DNA of 64,000 bases from Rhynchopus euleeides (lineage: Eukaryota; Euglenozoa; Diplonemea; Diplonemida; Diplonemidae). Below are positions 29,457-40,565 of this stretch, one piece after another. Where the stretch lies: the NCBI GenBank assembly GCA_963210315.1, contig OY723244.1, positions 434,001 to 498,000 of the forward strand, written 5' to 3'. Numbering within the stretch: position 1 is the stretch's first letter; every line of letters begins with the position of its first letter. Under the pieces are notes generated by a model that worked only from the letters and a program-made list of their open reading frames with translations, made no database searches and was not told where the DNA came from. A program made the translations under genes and the position numbers.

Positions 29457-30895
29457 TCACAGCCTCGTGTATTGATCGGCGACATTCTCAGCCGTCGGAA
29501 CATATTCAGGTCGGACCTCGCACTCGTGATCCTCGAGCTGGAACCGGATCAGATCCAGCCAGTATTGGCAACCCTCAACATGCGTGATGCCCTTCTTGAT
29601 CGCACCAATCACAGCTTGGTTGTCGCTGTAAAGCATGATGGAATGCCCCTTCCAACGGGGCCTGTTGCACACACATTTAACCGCCTTGTAGGCAGCAAAC
29701 AGCTCCTTTCTAAAGATGGTCGCTGATGCAAGATCACCCCAGAACTTCCCGTGGTGAACATTCATGTCCTCCAGCACGACTGCCCAGCCTGTAAGGCTGG
29801 CATCACAAACAACCTGGACCACAGGCCGTGTTACCGTGACCCAGGAGCGCCACGCGTTCTCTGACAGCGAGTCAGTCTGGCATCGTAAAGCTACCCGTGT
29901 GGTCTGCTCCATTGGGTAGTTCTCGTCCCATGCAATCCCGCACCGAGACGTTGTTGACATCCAGGTGAGAATGGGCAATGCCCCATATAACGAGAGGCGT
30001 AGCGCATGGAATCGCCAGAGCAGAGCACCACAAAGACGCCACCACAATCGCAGAGGCGCAGCATGTTGTAACAGGAGAAGTTGTGCCGCCGGCAATGTCT
30101 TCGCCACCCACGACGGATCCATCCGCCAGCGTCGTTGTCGTAGATCCACCTCGATTCCCAGCAGGGTCGTATACGCAGCTGGGGCTTCCTGAGCTCCGAT
30201 GCAGATGTTATACTTGGCGCAGGTCGATGTGAACACCCTGCGAACTTCCGCCAGCTGTAGACTATTCCCACTGAATATCGCGTTGTCAATCCAGGCAATC
30301 CCTTTCGTGTGTGATACATCGCAAGCCATCCGCACCAACTTCAGAGTCAGTGCCTGAGCCGCTTGGGGTGCCGGCGAGTATCCCATCGGGAGGCGAGTCA
30401 TTCGCCGGTGCAAGTTCCTAGCCCGGAAGGCAAATAGGTGGCGCACCTCCTGCGGCAATCCGAACTGAAAGAAGAAACTCTTAAAGTCGAACTGCAACAC
30501 CAGCGTTCCGCTAAACACCACCCTGAGGATTACGTCGTATGAGGGGAGGATGCAGCGGGGAAGGGTCGACATATCGAGAGCCCGATTTATCACACAGCAT
30601 GACATGATGAAACGCAATGTGCCCGGTGCCTTCTTCGGAACACAGAACACACCCTGATACCAGGCAGAGGATGACACAGCCTTCGGGAGTTTCTCCGTAA
30701 TCCCCAAGACATCCAACCGTTCCACGTGCGGCAGGATCTTCATGTTCATGGGTCCGGGACGTGGTTGCATCGACACATCGACCTGTCGCTTCAAGAATGC
30801 AGGATCGCAAAACCACTGGAAGTTGTCCCGGAGATCAGGGAAATCTCGAAGGAGTGCGTCAAGGTGCAGCACGGTTGGTGTAGCCTCCGATATGA
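29457..30895 (-). pseudogene. RT and RNase H of the YR retroelement, 3' part (complete RNase H)
   Basis: 480 codons. RT motif A LVLQFDFKSFFFQFGLP, motif B region RLPMGYSPAPQAAQAL, motif C AWIDNAIFSG (Asn in place of the second Asp). RNase H has CDASLTGWAV (D), IFRKEL (E), LYSDNQAVIGAI (D) and ENVADQYTR (D). The N-terminal side is cut at 30895 by RT-USP copy B. Residues coded by about 29702-30895 are repeated at 38324-39515. A three-residue insertion (EAT) near the cut distinguishes the two. Confidence 0.75.
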
Positions 30896-33800
30896 TTCCC
30901 TCTACTGTCATGTTATTGGTTTATTTCTGTGTACAGATACACACTGCTGATTCGCTTGTCGGGTGGGGGGGGGGGGGGAAAGGGGGAAAGAACCATATCA
31001 AAAGACATAGCAAAAACGGGGGTTGGGGGAGGGGGGGGGGGGGGGAAATGGTTGAGAAAAAACATACATCAGGGGTGGGGGCGTTCTGTTATGGTTTTTG
31101 TTTCATTCGTGTGTTCGTTCTGAAGACAAGATAATGGAAACAAAAGGGAAAACAGGCATGCCCCTCACCACTCAGCGTATCTGCAGAGCCATGTGCACGT
31201 ACGTACACTCTGGGTACACATCGCCGCTCTGCCTTGGGAACAGAGAATGGGGTTTAACACGCTGAACTCCTTTGTGTAAACACCATTGGGTAGGCGGTCA
31301 CATTCTCAGGTTCCGGGGGGAGGGGGGGGGGGGGAATTCGTTTTAGAAAACAAAATATTCATCACGTTCCGTCACGTCCGTCAGCATACACACTCACCTC
31401 ACACATTCGTATACACTAAACGCTTCATCTCTTGTTCAAGCCTTCATCATCACGTGGTCGTAGCTCACCCCACGCGGCACTCACTTGGCATATAGTCAAG
31501 TGGTTCCGTCAGGCTCTGGTTCTGTTCCATTACCAGGCTCCCCTGACTGCGATTGTGAGACCTCCGTTCTGTCCGTCTCTGATTTCCCTGGTGGCCCCGT
31601 CTCCCGCTCACCATCCACCCCTTCACCACCCGTCTGAGACAGAAAAATATCAGGGGAGGCAGGCACCGAGGGCGATATCTGTGCCGGAGGGGCACCCAAC
31701 AACAAGGGAAGTTCCACAGCAGGTTCCGTGGCTGACGCCTGTATCTGAGAGCCGCTCACTACCGAGGCAGGTTCTGCACGCTGCCTCTTTGATTGCGGCC
31801 CCTTGGGCTTTGGCGTCACCCGATCCTCCGGGAGAATGACTACAAGGGCTGAAGAAGTCGCAGCCACTGTATCAAGTTGCGGTTGGCTTTCAAACAGGTC
31901 CTTCGACTCTTCACTCGTTTCGTCACTGCCACTCACTTCGTCTCGGTCCCTCTTCTTCTGGGCCGTATGAACAACTAATTGCCCTTGCTCAGGCTTCGGT
32001 TGCAACAAACGGGGTTGGTCCGTCCCTTGCACCCGTGCTGGGGCGTCCTGCGACTGTATTTGCAGCTGCTTGTTCTCAGACACCTCCAACGCTGACTGCA
32101 GGGACAATACCAAGTTGTTTTGTTGCACGATGAAATCCTTCTGCCGCGCCATTTCTTTCGCCATGGTCATGCCTTGGCGCAGCTGGTGCTGCACCTGCTT
32201 AACCAACATGGCCTTATCCTGATTCTGTTGTTCGTGTAGGCCCTCCTGGATCTGCATATGTTGCTCCTGCATCCCCAGTTGGTCACGGAGTGCCTTCTCA
32301 TTTTGCATGCTCGCCGACACGTGAAATTCCAAAAGCATCTTATCTTGCTGTGTACCTTTCAAAGCATTCTCTGTCTGTTCAAGTAAGCGCTGTTGGGATT
32401 CTCCCTGAGACGAGTAGCTGCGGGCCTTGGACTCCACACGTTGCAGTTCCTGGGTGAGGACCGCTTTTTCGTGGGTCGCCTGTGCCCTCAACGCTTCTAC
32501 CTCCGCCTCTCTTTCAACACCAAGCTCTTTCATAAAAGCCAACGCAGAGTCTTGCTTATGGAGCTGTCCCTTTAACACGGCCATCTCCTGTCGTTGTTGA
32601 TTCAAACGGTCCGCTTTGGCCTGTGCCTCGTTCGCCACCTTTTCCTTCTCCTCATTCACCCTCTCTATCTCACTCTCTGCCTTTGCCAAAGCTTTCTCCT
32701 TCTCCACGACTGACCTCTCATGATCCTCTGCTGCTCTTTTTTGCTCTGCCTCTCGCACCTCTATCGCCTCTTGGAGTTCCTTCCGGCATAGACTGACGAG
32801 CGTCTTCGTTTGCTCCTCGGTCCGATACCTATCAAGGACTTCCGTGATTTCACTACACAAAGCAAAACGTGCTAGGGCTTCTTCTTCCACAACATGCGCC
32901 CGCTCTGCACTTTCCTCCATTTCCAAAGTCCTGCGTTCCAAAGTCAGGTATTCCTCCCCGCGCTGCTGGGGTGGTTCCTGTGGTTCATTCAAAACAATGG
33001 CACTCTTGGGGACGGTGGCATCCTGCAGCTTTTGCATTATGTCTTCCGTGTTTCCCGTGAGCCCAGGTTGTTGTGTGGGAGATACATATACTTCTGGCGA
33101 GTTGGGCATGCTAACCTTCTCCTCCTGAGGGGCATCCTTATCACAATACACGAGGATGGTCGACTCCTTCTCAAGGAAACCCCTGAAGGCATCCATTTCC
33201 TCAGCTGTGTTGGCCACAGTCACGGTGTTGTCGTCAAACAAGGCCATGGCATCCGTGCCACAGCTGATAAAACGGTAATGGCCTCCGTGCGGGGTATTTC
33301 CTCTGTGCAGGACTGCACCCGTGAGGCGGTACCTTGTAAAGGAAGGCTTCCCTCCGTTATTTCCACTCGACATCAGCAAGTCCGTGTCAATGTTGATCGC
33401 TCGAGTCTTGCGCTCATACATGACACCGTTGCCAACTCTGAGTGTTTTGAAGCGCCAGAGTCGTATAAACAAGTGTGTCGGGAGAGATGTGATTTGCACC
33501 GACTTTGTCGCCCGTTGTTTGTTTGGGGCACACATTTCGCACTCGTAATTAAGCACTTCTTCAGGCATCAGGCTTTCGCAAATTCTGTCGGCCAAAGTCA
33601 CACCTGTTTTCCCGGGGTTGTTGAGTGGGACTGACAGTAGGGACAACTGTTCCTCCCTCCCCGTGACCTTCTTGCAATTTTGGCATGCCATGCTTGTGAA
33701 TGTCCTCACTTCAGGGATCCATGACTGTACTGTCGGTTGGTCCATCGTCCTGAGGTGTTCATTCAGCATTCTCCATTCTGCTTCCAGTGTTGGGACAACC

Positions 33801-36295
33801 CCCAGACAATACGCTTCATCCGCGCAATGCTGCTCCCTTGTCTGGAACATACTGTGGATGGCTGTTTGCAACACGGACACTGAATGATCTGTGCGACTCC
33901 TGGTGTACATGGAGTACAATCCCATGAGTATGGGGGTTAGGCCGAGTCCGTTTGAAACAAACTTGCATGCACTGCCTAGGGTAGCTGGAAGTACCGAGTG
34001 TGCGAGCATCTGGTACAGTGCTCCCAGGTAGCAAGTATTTCCCTCATTGACAACACCCCACGACAACGTATTGCTGTGCAGTACCTTCATACTTATCGTG
34101 CTCTTCCCCAAAACTGGAGGCTGTTGTGAGGGGACGGGTGGAGAGAGGGGAGGAGAGGAGGAAGAGGAAGAGGAAGACAACGGTACGGAAGGGGAGGAGG
34201 TAGAGAAGAGAGGGACAAAAGAATCACTTTCACTCTTGCGTTGGTTCGCACTTCCAGTAGGCTTCACATCCGCCCCTTGCGGTGCGGGGTCTGTGTGGGT
34301 GTCCGAAGGGCTGATATCCACACACTTTTCTCTCAATGGCATGTCTCGGGTTGGTTTTGCCCACACATACTCCCGTAGCTTGGGGAGAGGGTGTTTGCGA
34401 TAGTGTCTGTCCACAGCAGTATCAAACAGGCGCTCCATTTTTGCCATTGCAGATGGAGCCACACAAAACAACCTTCGTGTAGTTCTGTACCAAGCACTAC
34501 GCAATTCGTACGGCTTCCATCCCCGTCCGAGGAGGCGCCGCAAAATCAGCTCTGCTTCAACCTTGAAATCATCCAGGTTGTTGCACATACCCGCAGACCG
34601 TATCAACTGTGACACCAAAATACCCCTTCCTTGGCTTTCTGGTGCTGCACTTGTTCGACAAGTATATTTATTGGGTGTATAGGTTACCCAGTCACTCTCT
34701 TTATTGAATACTGACATACGGACACGTGTCTTCGTGTCTTCGGGGTCATCGGCGTATCTCTGCCAACGGTTCCTACCCCCCAGAAACACACAATCGTCTT
34801 TCTGCCTTGTTGTGTCCTCAGAGGTCATCCCGTAGACCTTGTCAGGGATGTCCGCTCCAAGGGTAAAAACGTCATCAATAAATCTGAAGAACCCATTATA
34901 CTCCTTTTGCTTTTTAATGGGGAGCTTATCGATATAGCGCATTTCCTTACTTGCGCAAAAAAGGTTTGCCAGGTCCGGGCTGGCATTTCCACCGGTCGGG
35001 ATGCCCTTCTTCTGGTGGAGGACGAACTCGCCATTTTTGATGAAGCTGTTGGTCACAGCTAGTCTCACTAACTCTTTGACTTCATCACTGTTGTACGCAA
35101 GTGTTCTATCATCCCCCCGCCCTTCCTTCCAGCGGAAGGCCTTTTTCTTTCTTTTTTTGGCCTTCGTCTCTCGCGCCAAAAACCTGCCACCCTTCGCCGC
35201 AAACGCCTGTTCCACACACCAGGAGACACCCTCAATTACCGCCTCTTGATCCAAAGACGTGTACATAGAGGTAAAGTCTTTTGTTTTTGGCGTGGCTTTT
35301 TTTACGGTGTCGTAGTTCATTTTCATGTACTTCGCCACCTCATCGTAACTCTCCACAACAAAAAACCGTTTGACACCACATTTCCTCCTGTGTGTTTCAT
35401 CCTCATCACTCAACGTGCGGATGACCATCTTTAGCAGCCCTGACAATTCTGTGTGTATGCCTGTTGCAATACCCACAGTTGGCTGATTCACCTTACTCTC
35501 TTTCTGTTTCTTTTTTCTCTCCATTTTCTCCCCTTCCGTCTCATCTCTGTTATCTCCACTTAAACCAGCAATTCCCCTCAGCGTGGGGCCTTTTTCCACC
35601 GGCTTATGGATCTTCAGAGACCCATACAAATACGGGAAACAATCTCCAATTTGCAGCTGGCGTTCATCACACTCTCTCTGCAAGCGGTTGAGAATTTGCT
35701 TCTCCGTTTCCTTTGCCGTTTCGAAAGTCCCTGTTGTTGCGCTGAGCTGTTCCCGTAGCCAATGTCTGTAAAAGTGTTTACAGATCGCCCCAAAGTCATG
35801 GGACGACTTGTCTACACTACACAACACAACATCCTCCTGGACTTTTTTAAGCTCGGCCGTATCTATACGGTCGGCCCCCTCAACAGGTGGTAGCGCTGCA
35901 AACTCGTTTCGCAACGCTGTCAGCAAGACCTTACGGAATTCCGCTGTTTCCTCCTTCTCCCCAAAGGTTTCCACAAAATCCGAAAGAACCTCGCTTGCCT
36001 TTTCGCACCCCTGTTGCAAGTCACCAGACAGACGATATTTCCTTCCCTTGTTCAACAACTCCCTAAAGCCCTCGGAAATCCCCGACATTGTTTGGGCCAC
36101 AGTGAACAAATGCCCTGTGTGTGGCTGGTCCGGGGATCTGTACTTCTGACACGGACAGTTCTCATGCTCAGGAAGCACCCCCTCCGCTGCCAATCCTAAA
36201 CTCTCTTTCGTACAGTTTTGGATGAGACAATACAGCGGCGGGCCCTGGCTCAGGGACACCATCGTATTTGCCAGCCGATCCTTATCCGGGCAAGC
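30896..36295 (-). mobile_element. RT-USP retroelement, copy B (5'-truncated)
   Basis: Collinear with copy A at an offset of +11,790. Same 3' end (complement of CTACTGTCATGTTATTGG) and the same UTR with slightly different G-tract lengths. Truncated at its 5' end after CCGGGCAAGC (36295), about 240 bp short of copy A. Directly preceded in transcription order by copy C, a tandem arrangement like the pseudo-LTR structure of Penelope elements. Confidence 0.8.
31496..36295 (-). CDS. RT-USP-coiled-coil protein, copy B (N-terminally truncated)
   Basis: About 1600 codons without a stop. All catalytic motifs of copy A are kept: KIHKP, DFTSMYTSLD, GIPTGGNASPDLANLF, FIDDVF; NEGNTCYLG (Cys at about 34033), GGHYRF, FDDNTV. 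Differences from A are single substitutions (for example S to N in CNNLDDF, G to E in LREKCVD, A to V in HVVEEE, M to R in EALRAQ). Lacks the first 130 or so residues of copy A. No start codon of its own is evident at the 5' cut. Confidence 0.8.
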   Translation of the reverse strand, partial: ACPDKDRLANTMVSLSQGPPLYCLIQNCTKESLGLAAEGVLPEHENCPCQKYRSPDQPHTGHLFTVAQTMSGISEGFRELLNKGRKYRLSGDLQQGCEKASEVLSDFVETFGEKEETAEFRKVLLTALRNEFAALPPVEGADRIDTAELKKVQEDVVLCSVDKSSHDFGAICKHFYRHWLREQLSATTGTFETAKETEKQILNRLQRECDERQLQIGDCFPYLYGSLKIHKPVEKGPTLRGIAGLSGDNRDETEGEKMERKKKQKESKVNQPTVGIATGIHTELSGLLKMVIRTLSDEDETHRRKCGVKRFFVVESYDEVAKYMKMNYDTVKKATPKTKDFTSMYTSLDQEAVIEGVSWCVEQAFAAKGGRFLARETKAKKRKKKAFRWKEGRGDDRTLAYNSDEVKELVRLAVTNSFIKNGEFVLHQKKGIPTGGNASPDLANLFCASKEMRYIDKLPIKKQKEYNGFFRFIDDVFTLGADIPDKVYGMTSEDTTRQKDDCVFLGGRNRWQRYADDPEDTKTRVRMSVFNKESDWVTYTPNKYTCRTSAAPESQGRGILVSQLIRSAGMCNNLDDFKVEAELILRRLLGRGWKPYELRSAWYRTTRRLFCVAPSAMAKMERLFDTAVDRHYRKHPLPKLREYVWAKPTRDMPLREKCVDISPSDTHTDPAPQGADVKPTGSANQRKSESDSFVPLFSTSSPSVPLSSSSSSSSPPLSPPVPSQQPPVLGKSTISMKVLHSNTLSWGVVNEGNTCYLGALYQMLAHSVLPATLGSACKFVSNGLGLTPILMGLYSMYTRSRTDHSVSVLQTAIHSMFQTREQHCADEAYCLGVVPTLEAEWRMLNEHLRTMDQPTVQSWIPEVRTFTSMACQNCKKVTGREEQLSLLSVPLNNPGKTGVTLADRICESLMPEEVLNYECEMCAPNKQRATKSVQITSLPTHLFIRLWRFKTLRVGNGVMYERKTRAINIDTDLLMSSGNNGGKPSFTRYRLTGAVLHRGNTPHGGHYRFISCGTDAMALFDDNTVTVANTAEEMDAFRGFLEKESTILVYCDKDAPQEEKVSMPNSPEVYVSPTQQPGLTGNTEDIMQKLQDATVPKSAIVLNEPQEPPQQRGEEYLTLERRTLEMEESAERAHVVEEEALARFALCSEITEVLDRYRTEEQTKTLVSLCRKELQEAIEVREAEQKRAAEDHERSVVEKEKALAKAESEIERVNEEKEKVANEAQAKADRLNQQRQEMAVLKGQLHKQDSALAFMKELGVEREAEVEALRAQATHEKAVLTQELQRVESKARSYSSQGESQQRLLEQTENALKGTQQDKMLLEFHVSASMQNEKALRDQLGMQEQHMQIQEGLHEQQNQDKAMLVKQVQHQLRQGMTMAKEMARQKDFIVQQNNLVLSLQSALEVSENKQLQIQSQDAPARVQGTDQPRLLQPKPEQGQLVVHTAQKKRDRDEVSGSDETSEESKDLFESQPQLDTVAATSSALVVILPEDRVTPKPKGPQSKRQRAEPASVVSGSQIQASATEPAVELPLLLGAPPAQISPSVPASPDIFLSQTGGEGVDGERETGPPGKSETDRTEVSQSQSGEPGNGTEPEPDGTT

Positions 36296-36312
36296 GGTGA
36301 CCATCCAGCACT
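36296..36312. other. 17-nt junction between copies C and B resembling WD40 gene sequence
   Basis: GGTGACCATCCAGCACT. Copy A's own 3' flank in W3 reads GTGACCCTCCAGCACT next to the same element end: 15 of 16 match. Suggests read-through of WD40 sequence from a source copy (3' transduction) or a template jump. Confidence 0.55.
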
Positions 36313-38323
36313 CTACTGTCATGTTATTGGTTTATTTCTGTGTACAGATACACACTGCTGATTCGCTTGTCGGGTGGGGGGGGGGGGAAAAAAAGGGGGA
36401 AAGAACCATATCAAAAGACATAGCAAAAACGGGGGTTGGGGGAGGGGGGGGGGGGGGAAATGGTTGAGAAAAAACATACATCAGGGGTGGGGGCGTTCTG
36501 TTATGGTTTTTGTTTCATTCGTGTGTTCGTTCTGAAGACAAGATAATGGAAACAAAAGGGAAAACAGGCATGCCCCTCACCACTCAGCGTATCTGCAGAG
36601 CCATGTGCACGTACGTACACTCTGGGTACACATCGCCGCTCTGCCTTGGGAACAGAGAATGGGGTTTAACACGCTGAACTCCTTTGTGTAAACACCATTG
36701 GGTAGGCGGTCACATTCTCAGGTTCCGGGGGGAGGGGGGGGGGGGAAATTCGTTTTAGAAAACAAAATATTCATCACGTTCCGTCACGTCCGTCAGCATA
36801 CACACTCACCTCACACATCCGTATACACTAAACGCTTCATCTCTTGTTCAAGCCTTCATCATCACGTGGTCGTAGCTCACCCCACGCGGCACTCACTTGG
36901 CATATAGTCAAGTGGTTCCGTCAGGCTCTGGTTCTGTTCCATTACCAGGCTCCCCTGACTGCGATTGTGAGACCTCCGTTCTGTCCGTCTCTGATTTCCC
37001 TGGTGGCCCCGTCTCCCGCTCACCATCCACCCCTTCACCACCCGTCTGAGACAGAAAAATATCAGGGGAGGCAGGCACCGAGGGCGATATCTGTGCCGGA
37101 GGGGCACCCAACAACAAGGGAAGTTCCACAGCAGGTTCCGTGGCTGACGCCTGTATCTGAGAGCCGCTCACTACCGAGGCAGGTTCTGCACGCTGCCTCT
37201 TTGATTGCGGCCCCTTGGGCTTTGGCGTCACCCGATCCTCCGGGAGAATGACTACAAGGGCTGAAGAAGTCGCAGCCACTGTATCAAGTTGCGGTTGGCT
37301 TTCAAACAGGTCCTTCGACTCTTCACTCGTTTCGTCACTGCCACTCACTTCGTCTCGTTCCCTCTTCTTCTGGGCCGTATGAACAACTAATTGCCCTTGC
37401 TCAGGCTTCGGTTGCAACAAACGGGGTTGGTCCGTCCCTTGCACCCGTGCTGGGGCGTCCTGCGACTGTATTTGCAGCTGCTTGTTCTCAGACACCTCCA
37501 ACGCTGACTGCAGGGACAATACCAAGTTGTTTTGTTGCACGATGAAATCCTTCTGCCGCGCCATTTCTTTCGCCATGGTCATGCCTTGGCGCAGCTGGTG
37601 CTGCACCTGCTTAACCAACATGGCCTTATCCTGATTCTGTTGTTCGTGTAGGCCCTCCTGGATCTGCATATGTTGCTCCTGCATCCCCAGTTGGTCACGG
37701 AGTGCCTTCTCATTTTGCATGCTCGCCGACACGTGAAATTCCAAAAGCATCTTATCTTGCTGTGTACCTTTCAAAGCATTCTCTGTCTGTTCAAGTAAGC
37801 GCTGTTGGGATTCTCCCTGAGACGAGTAGCTGCGGGCCTTGGACTCCACACGTTGCAGTTCCTGGGTGAGGACCGCTTTTTCGTGGGTCGCCTGTGCCCT
37901 CAACGCTTCTACCTCCGCCTCTCTTTCAACACCAAGCTCTTTCATAAAAGCCAACGCAGAGTCTTGCTTATGGAGCTGTCCCTTTAACACGGCCATCTCC
38001 TGTCGTTGTTGATTCAAACGGTCCGCTTTGGCCTGTGCCTCGTTCGCCACCTTTTCCTTCTCCTCATTCACCCTCTTTATCTCACTCTCTGCCTTTGCCA
38101 AAGCTTTCTCCTTCTCCACGACTGACCTCTCATGATCCTCTGCTGCTCTTTTTTGCTCTGCCTCTCGCACCTCTATCGCCTCTTGGAGTTCCTTCCGGCA
38201 TAGACTGACGAGCGTCTTCGTTTGCTCCTCGGTCCGATACCTATCAAGGACTTCCGTGATTTCACTACACAAAGCAAAACGTGCTAGGGCTTCTTCTTCC
38301 ACAACATGCGCCCGCTCTGCACT
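36313..38323 (-). mobile_element. RT-USP retroelement, copy C (2 kb, 5'-truncated)
   Basis: 3' end and UTR as in copies A and B. The coding part 36908-38323 contains only the coiled coil and tail (about 470 codons). The 5' cut at 38323 joins the YR retroelement RT segment (38324). Shares HVVEEE-type variants with B but EIKRVN and KKRERD with A, so it is not a simple copy of either. Confidence 0.8.
36908..38323 (-). pseudogene. Coiled-coil C-terminal fragment of the RT-USP protein (copy C)
   Basis: Open frame of about 470 codons equal to the C-terminal part of copy A (from the SAERAH segment to the EPEPDGTT end). RT and USP are absent. K/R patch AQKKRERDE and acidic/S-rich stretch as in A. 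Confidence 0.75.
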
Positions 38324-39650
38324 AGCTCCTTTCTAAAGATGGTCGCTGATGCAAGATCACCCCAGAACTTCCCGTGGTGAACATTCATGTCCTCCAGCAC
38401 GACTGCCCAGCCTGTAAGGCTGGCATCACAAACAACCTGGACCACAGGCCGTGTTACCGTGACCCAGGAGCGCCACGCGTTCTCTGACAGCGAGTCAGTC
38501 TGGCATCGTAAAGCTACCCGTGTGGTCTGCTCCATTGGGTAGTTCTCGTCCCATGCAATCCCGCACCGAGACGTTGTTGACATCCAGGTGAGAATGGGCA
38601 ATGCCCCATATAACGAGAGGCGTAGCGCATGGAATCGCCAGAGCAGAGCACCACAAAGACGCCACCACAATCGCAGAGGCGCAGCATGTTGTAACAGGAG
38701 AAGTTGTGCCGCCGGCAATGTCTTCGCCACCCACGACGGATCCATCCGCCAGCGTCGTTGTCGTAGATCCACCTCGATTCCCAGCAGGGTCGTATACGCA
38801 GCTGGGGCTTCCTGAGCTCCGATGCAGATGTTATACTTGGCGCAGGTCGATGTGAACACCCTGCGAACTTCCGCCAGCTGTAGACTATTCCCACTGAATA
38901 TCGCGTTGTCAATCCAGGCAATCCCTTTCGTGTGTGATACATCGCAAGCCATCCGCACCAACTTCAGAGTCAGTGCCTGAGCCGCTTGGGGTGCCGGCGA
39001 GTATCCCATCGGGAGGCGAGTCATTCGCCGGTGCAAGTTCCTAGCCCGGAAGGCAAATAGGTGGCGCACCTCCTGCGGCAATCCGAACTGAAAGAAGAAA
39101 CTCTTAAAGTCGAACTGCAACACCAGCGTTCCGCTAAACACCACCCTGAGGATTACGTCGTATGAGGGGAGGATGCAGCGGGGAAGGGTCGACATATCGA
39201 GAGCCCGATTTATCACACAGCATGACATGATGAAACGCAATGTGCCCGGTGCCTTCTTCGGAACACAGAACACACCCTGATACCAGGCAGAGGATGACAC
39301 AGCCTTCGGGAGTTTCTCCGTAATCCCCAAGACATCCAACCGTTCCACGTGCGGCAGGATCTTCATGTTCATGGGTCCGGGACGTGGTTGCATCGACACA
39401 TCGACCTGTCGCTTCAAGAATGCAGGATCGCAAAACCACTGGAAGTTGTCCCGGAGATCAGGGAAATCTCGAAGGAGTGCGTCAAGGTGCAGCACGGTTG
39501 GTGATATGATTCCCTCGTAGCTTGCTCGAGGGGAAGATGTGAATCGATGGTCAGCCCAGGCGGAAGCGTAGTCGTAGCTTCGCAGAAGGAGGCGGATAGG
39601 GCCAGCCCGGTATAGGCTCTGCACCGAATCTAGCGAATCCCCCGATGTAC
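38324..39650 (-). pseudogene. RT of the YR retroelement, 5' part (RNase H truncated)
   Basis: Same RT as 29457-30895 but cut within RNase H after IFRKEL by copy C. Here the N-terminal context is preserved (YRAGPIRLLLRSYDYAS ... SYEGIISPTVLHL). The frame is open back through the YR gene, in a different phase, to 40452, so RT might be expressed by frameshifting or re-initiation after the YR. Motif C reads AWIDNAIF, as in the other copy. Confidence 0.7.
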
Positions 39651-40547
39651 TCACTGTTGAAGAAGCCGTGTCGCAGTACGGGTCTCCTGCGTCGACCTCC
39701 AGAGGTGGTGAGGGAGATACTGCTCCGTCGAAGCCGAGCTGCGGTGCCGGGCGAGGCGTTGTGCCGCCTCCTGCCCCGCTGAGTCTGCTGTCTTGTGAAG
39801 GGCACTCCTCCGTATCCCGTGGGAGAGCGCGCTTACCGACACCCGCAGGAAGTCGTTGTATCCCTTGTAGGTGAGGCCCTGAAAAAGGGGGGCCTCCGGG
39901 CACTGAGCCGTCCTGTCCGCGATCCACGCACGGAGGAGTGGGATGTATTTGCCGACTGACGGCAAGAGGAGGGCCTGGCCTCGGTGGTGCAGATCTGTCT
40001 TTCCCCCGTAAAAAACAACCATCATGTCGCCGGATGGGGGGAAACTCACATGGCTGCACAGCAGCCTTTCCAGATCGCTCCAGCGGCAGCCCGTGCTCCA
40101 CTGGAACGCCAATGCGACAGCTTGGAGGGTGAGAGGGGGTCGGAACACTGCATTGAAGATGGCATTGGGATGGATCACCACCTTGTTGCGGGGAGGGGCG
40201 AGTGGGGCCCTTTGGTATGTGGCACGGCGGAATGCCTCGGCTGGGGGGATCTTCGCCATTGCGTGGTAGGTCATGTACTGACGCACGCTGGCATCCGAGA
40301 ATCTGGGGTTCTGCTTCTGCAGCAGACGAAGCCACATTGAAAAAGCCATTTCGGGGTGCAGGGTAGGGATCTCGCGCTGAGCCTGCTGACGGAACTGATC
40401 CGCTCTCGCCTCCACTGACAGCATCGCGTTCCGCGAGGACTGACGGTAGCACGACGCCAGAAAAACTGTTGTCTCGTCTTTCAGAGACGACAAATCCTCG
40501 ACTGAGAGGGTTGGCGCCGGCTTCCGGATCTGGTGCCCCTCCCGCAT
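39651..40547 (-). CDS. Tyrosine recombinase of the YR retroelement
   Basis: 298 residues from ATG at 40547. Catalytic pattern: R155 in QWSTGCRWSDLERL, H243-x-x-R246 in SHGIRRSALH, H268 in ARHRSSASTEQYL and the nucleophile Y277. A lysine in the beta-hairpin (FYGGKTDL) is in the expected place. The N-terminal helical region fits a core-binding domain. It would integrate a circular DNA copy of the retroelement without target duplication. Starts 18 nt after the gag stop; the RT frame overlaps it. Confidence 0.8.
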   Translation of the reverse strand: MREGHQIRKPAPTLSVEDLSSLKDETTVFLASCYRQSSRNAMLSVEARADQFRQQAQREIPTLHPEMAFSMWLRLLQKQNPRFSDASVRQYMTYHAMAKIPPAEAFRRATYQRAPLAPPRNKVVIHPNAIFNAVFRPPLTLQAVALAFQWSTGCRWSDLERLLCSHVSFPPSGDMMVVFYGGKTDLHHRGQALLLPSVGKYIPLLRAWIADRTAQCPEAPLFQGLTYKGYNDFLRVSVSALSHGIRRSALHKTADSAGQEAAQRLARHRSSASTEQYLPHHLWRSTQETRTATRLLQQ

Positions 40548-40565
40548 GGGGGCCCAGAAATCCAG

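Noticed and set aside
39660-40452. First 260 residues of the 722-residue frame above the RT
   Set aside because: Overlaps the recombinase, which has complete catalytic residues. Low-complexity P/S/R content suggests a shadow frame, although read-through or frameshifting is noted as a possibility.
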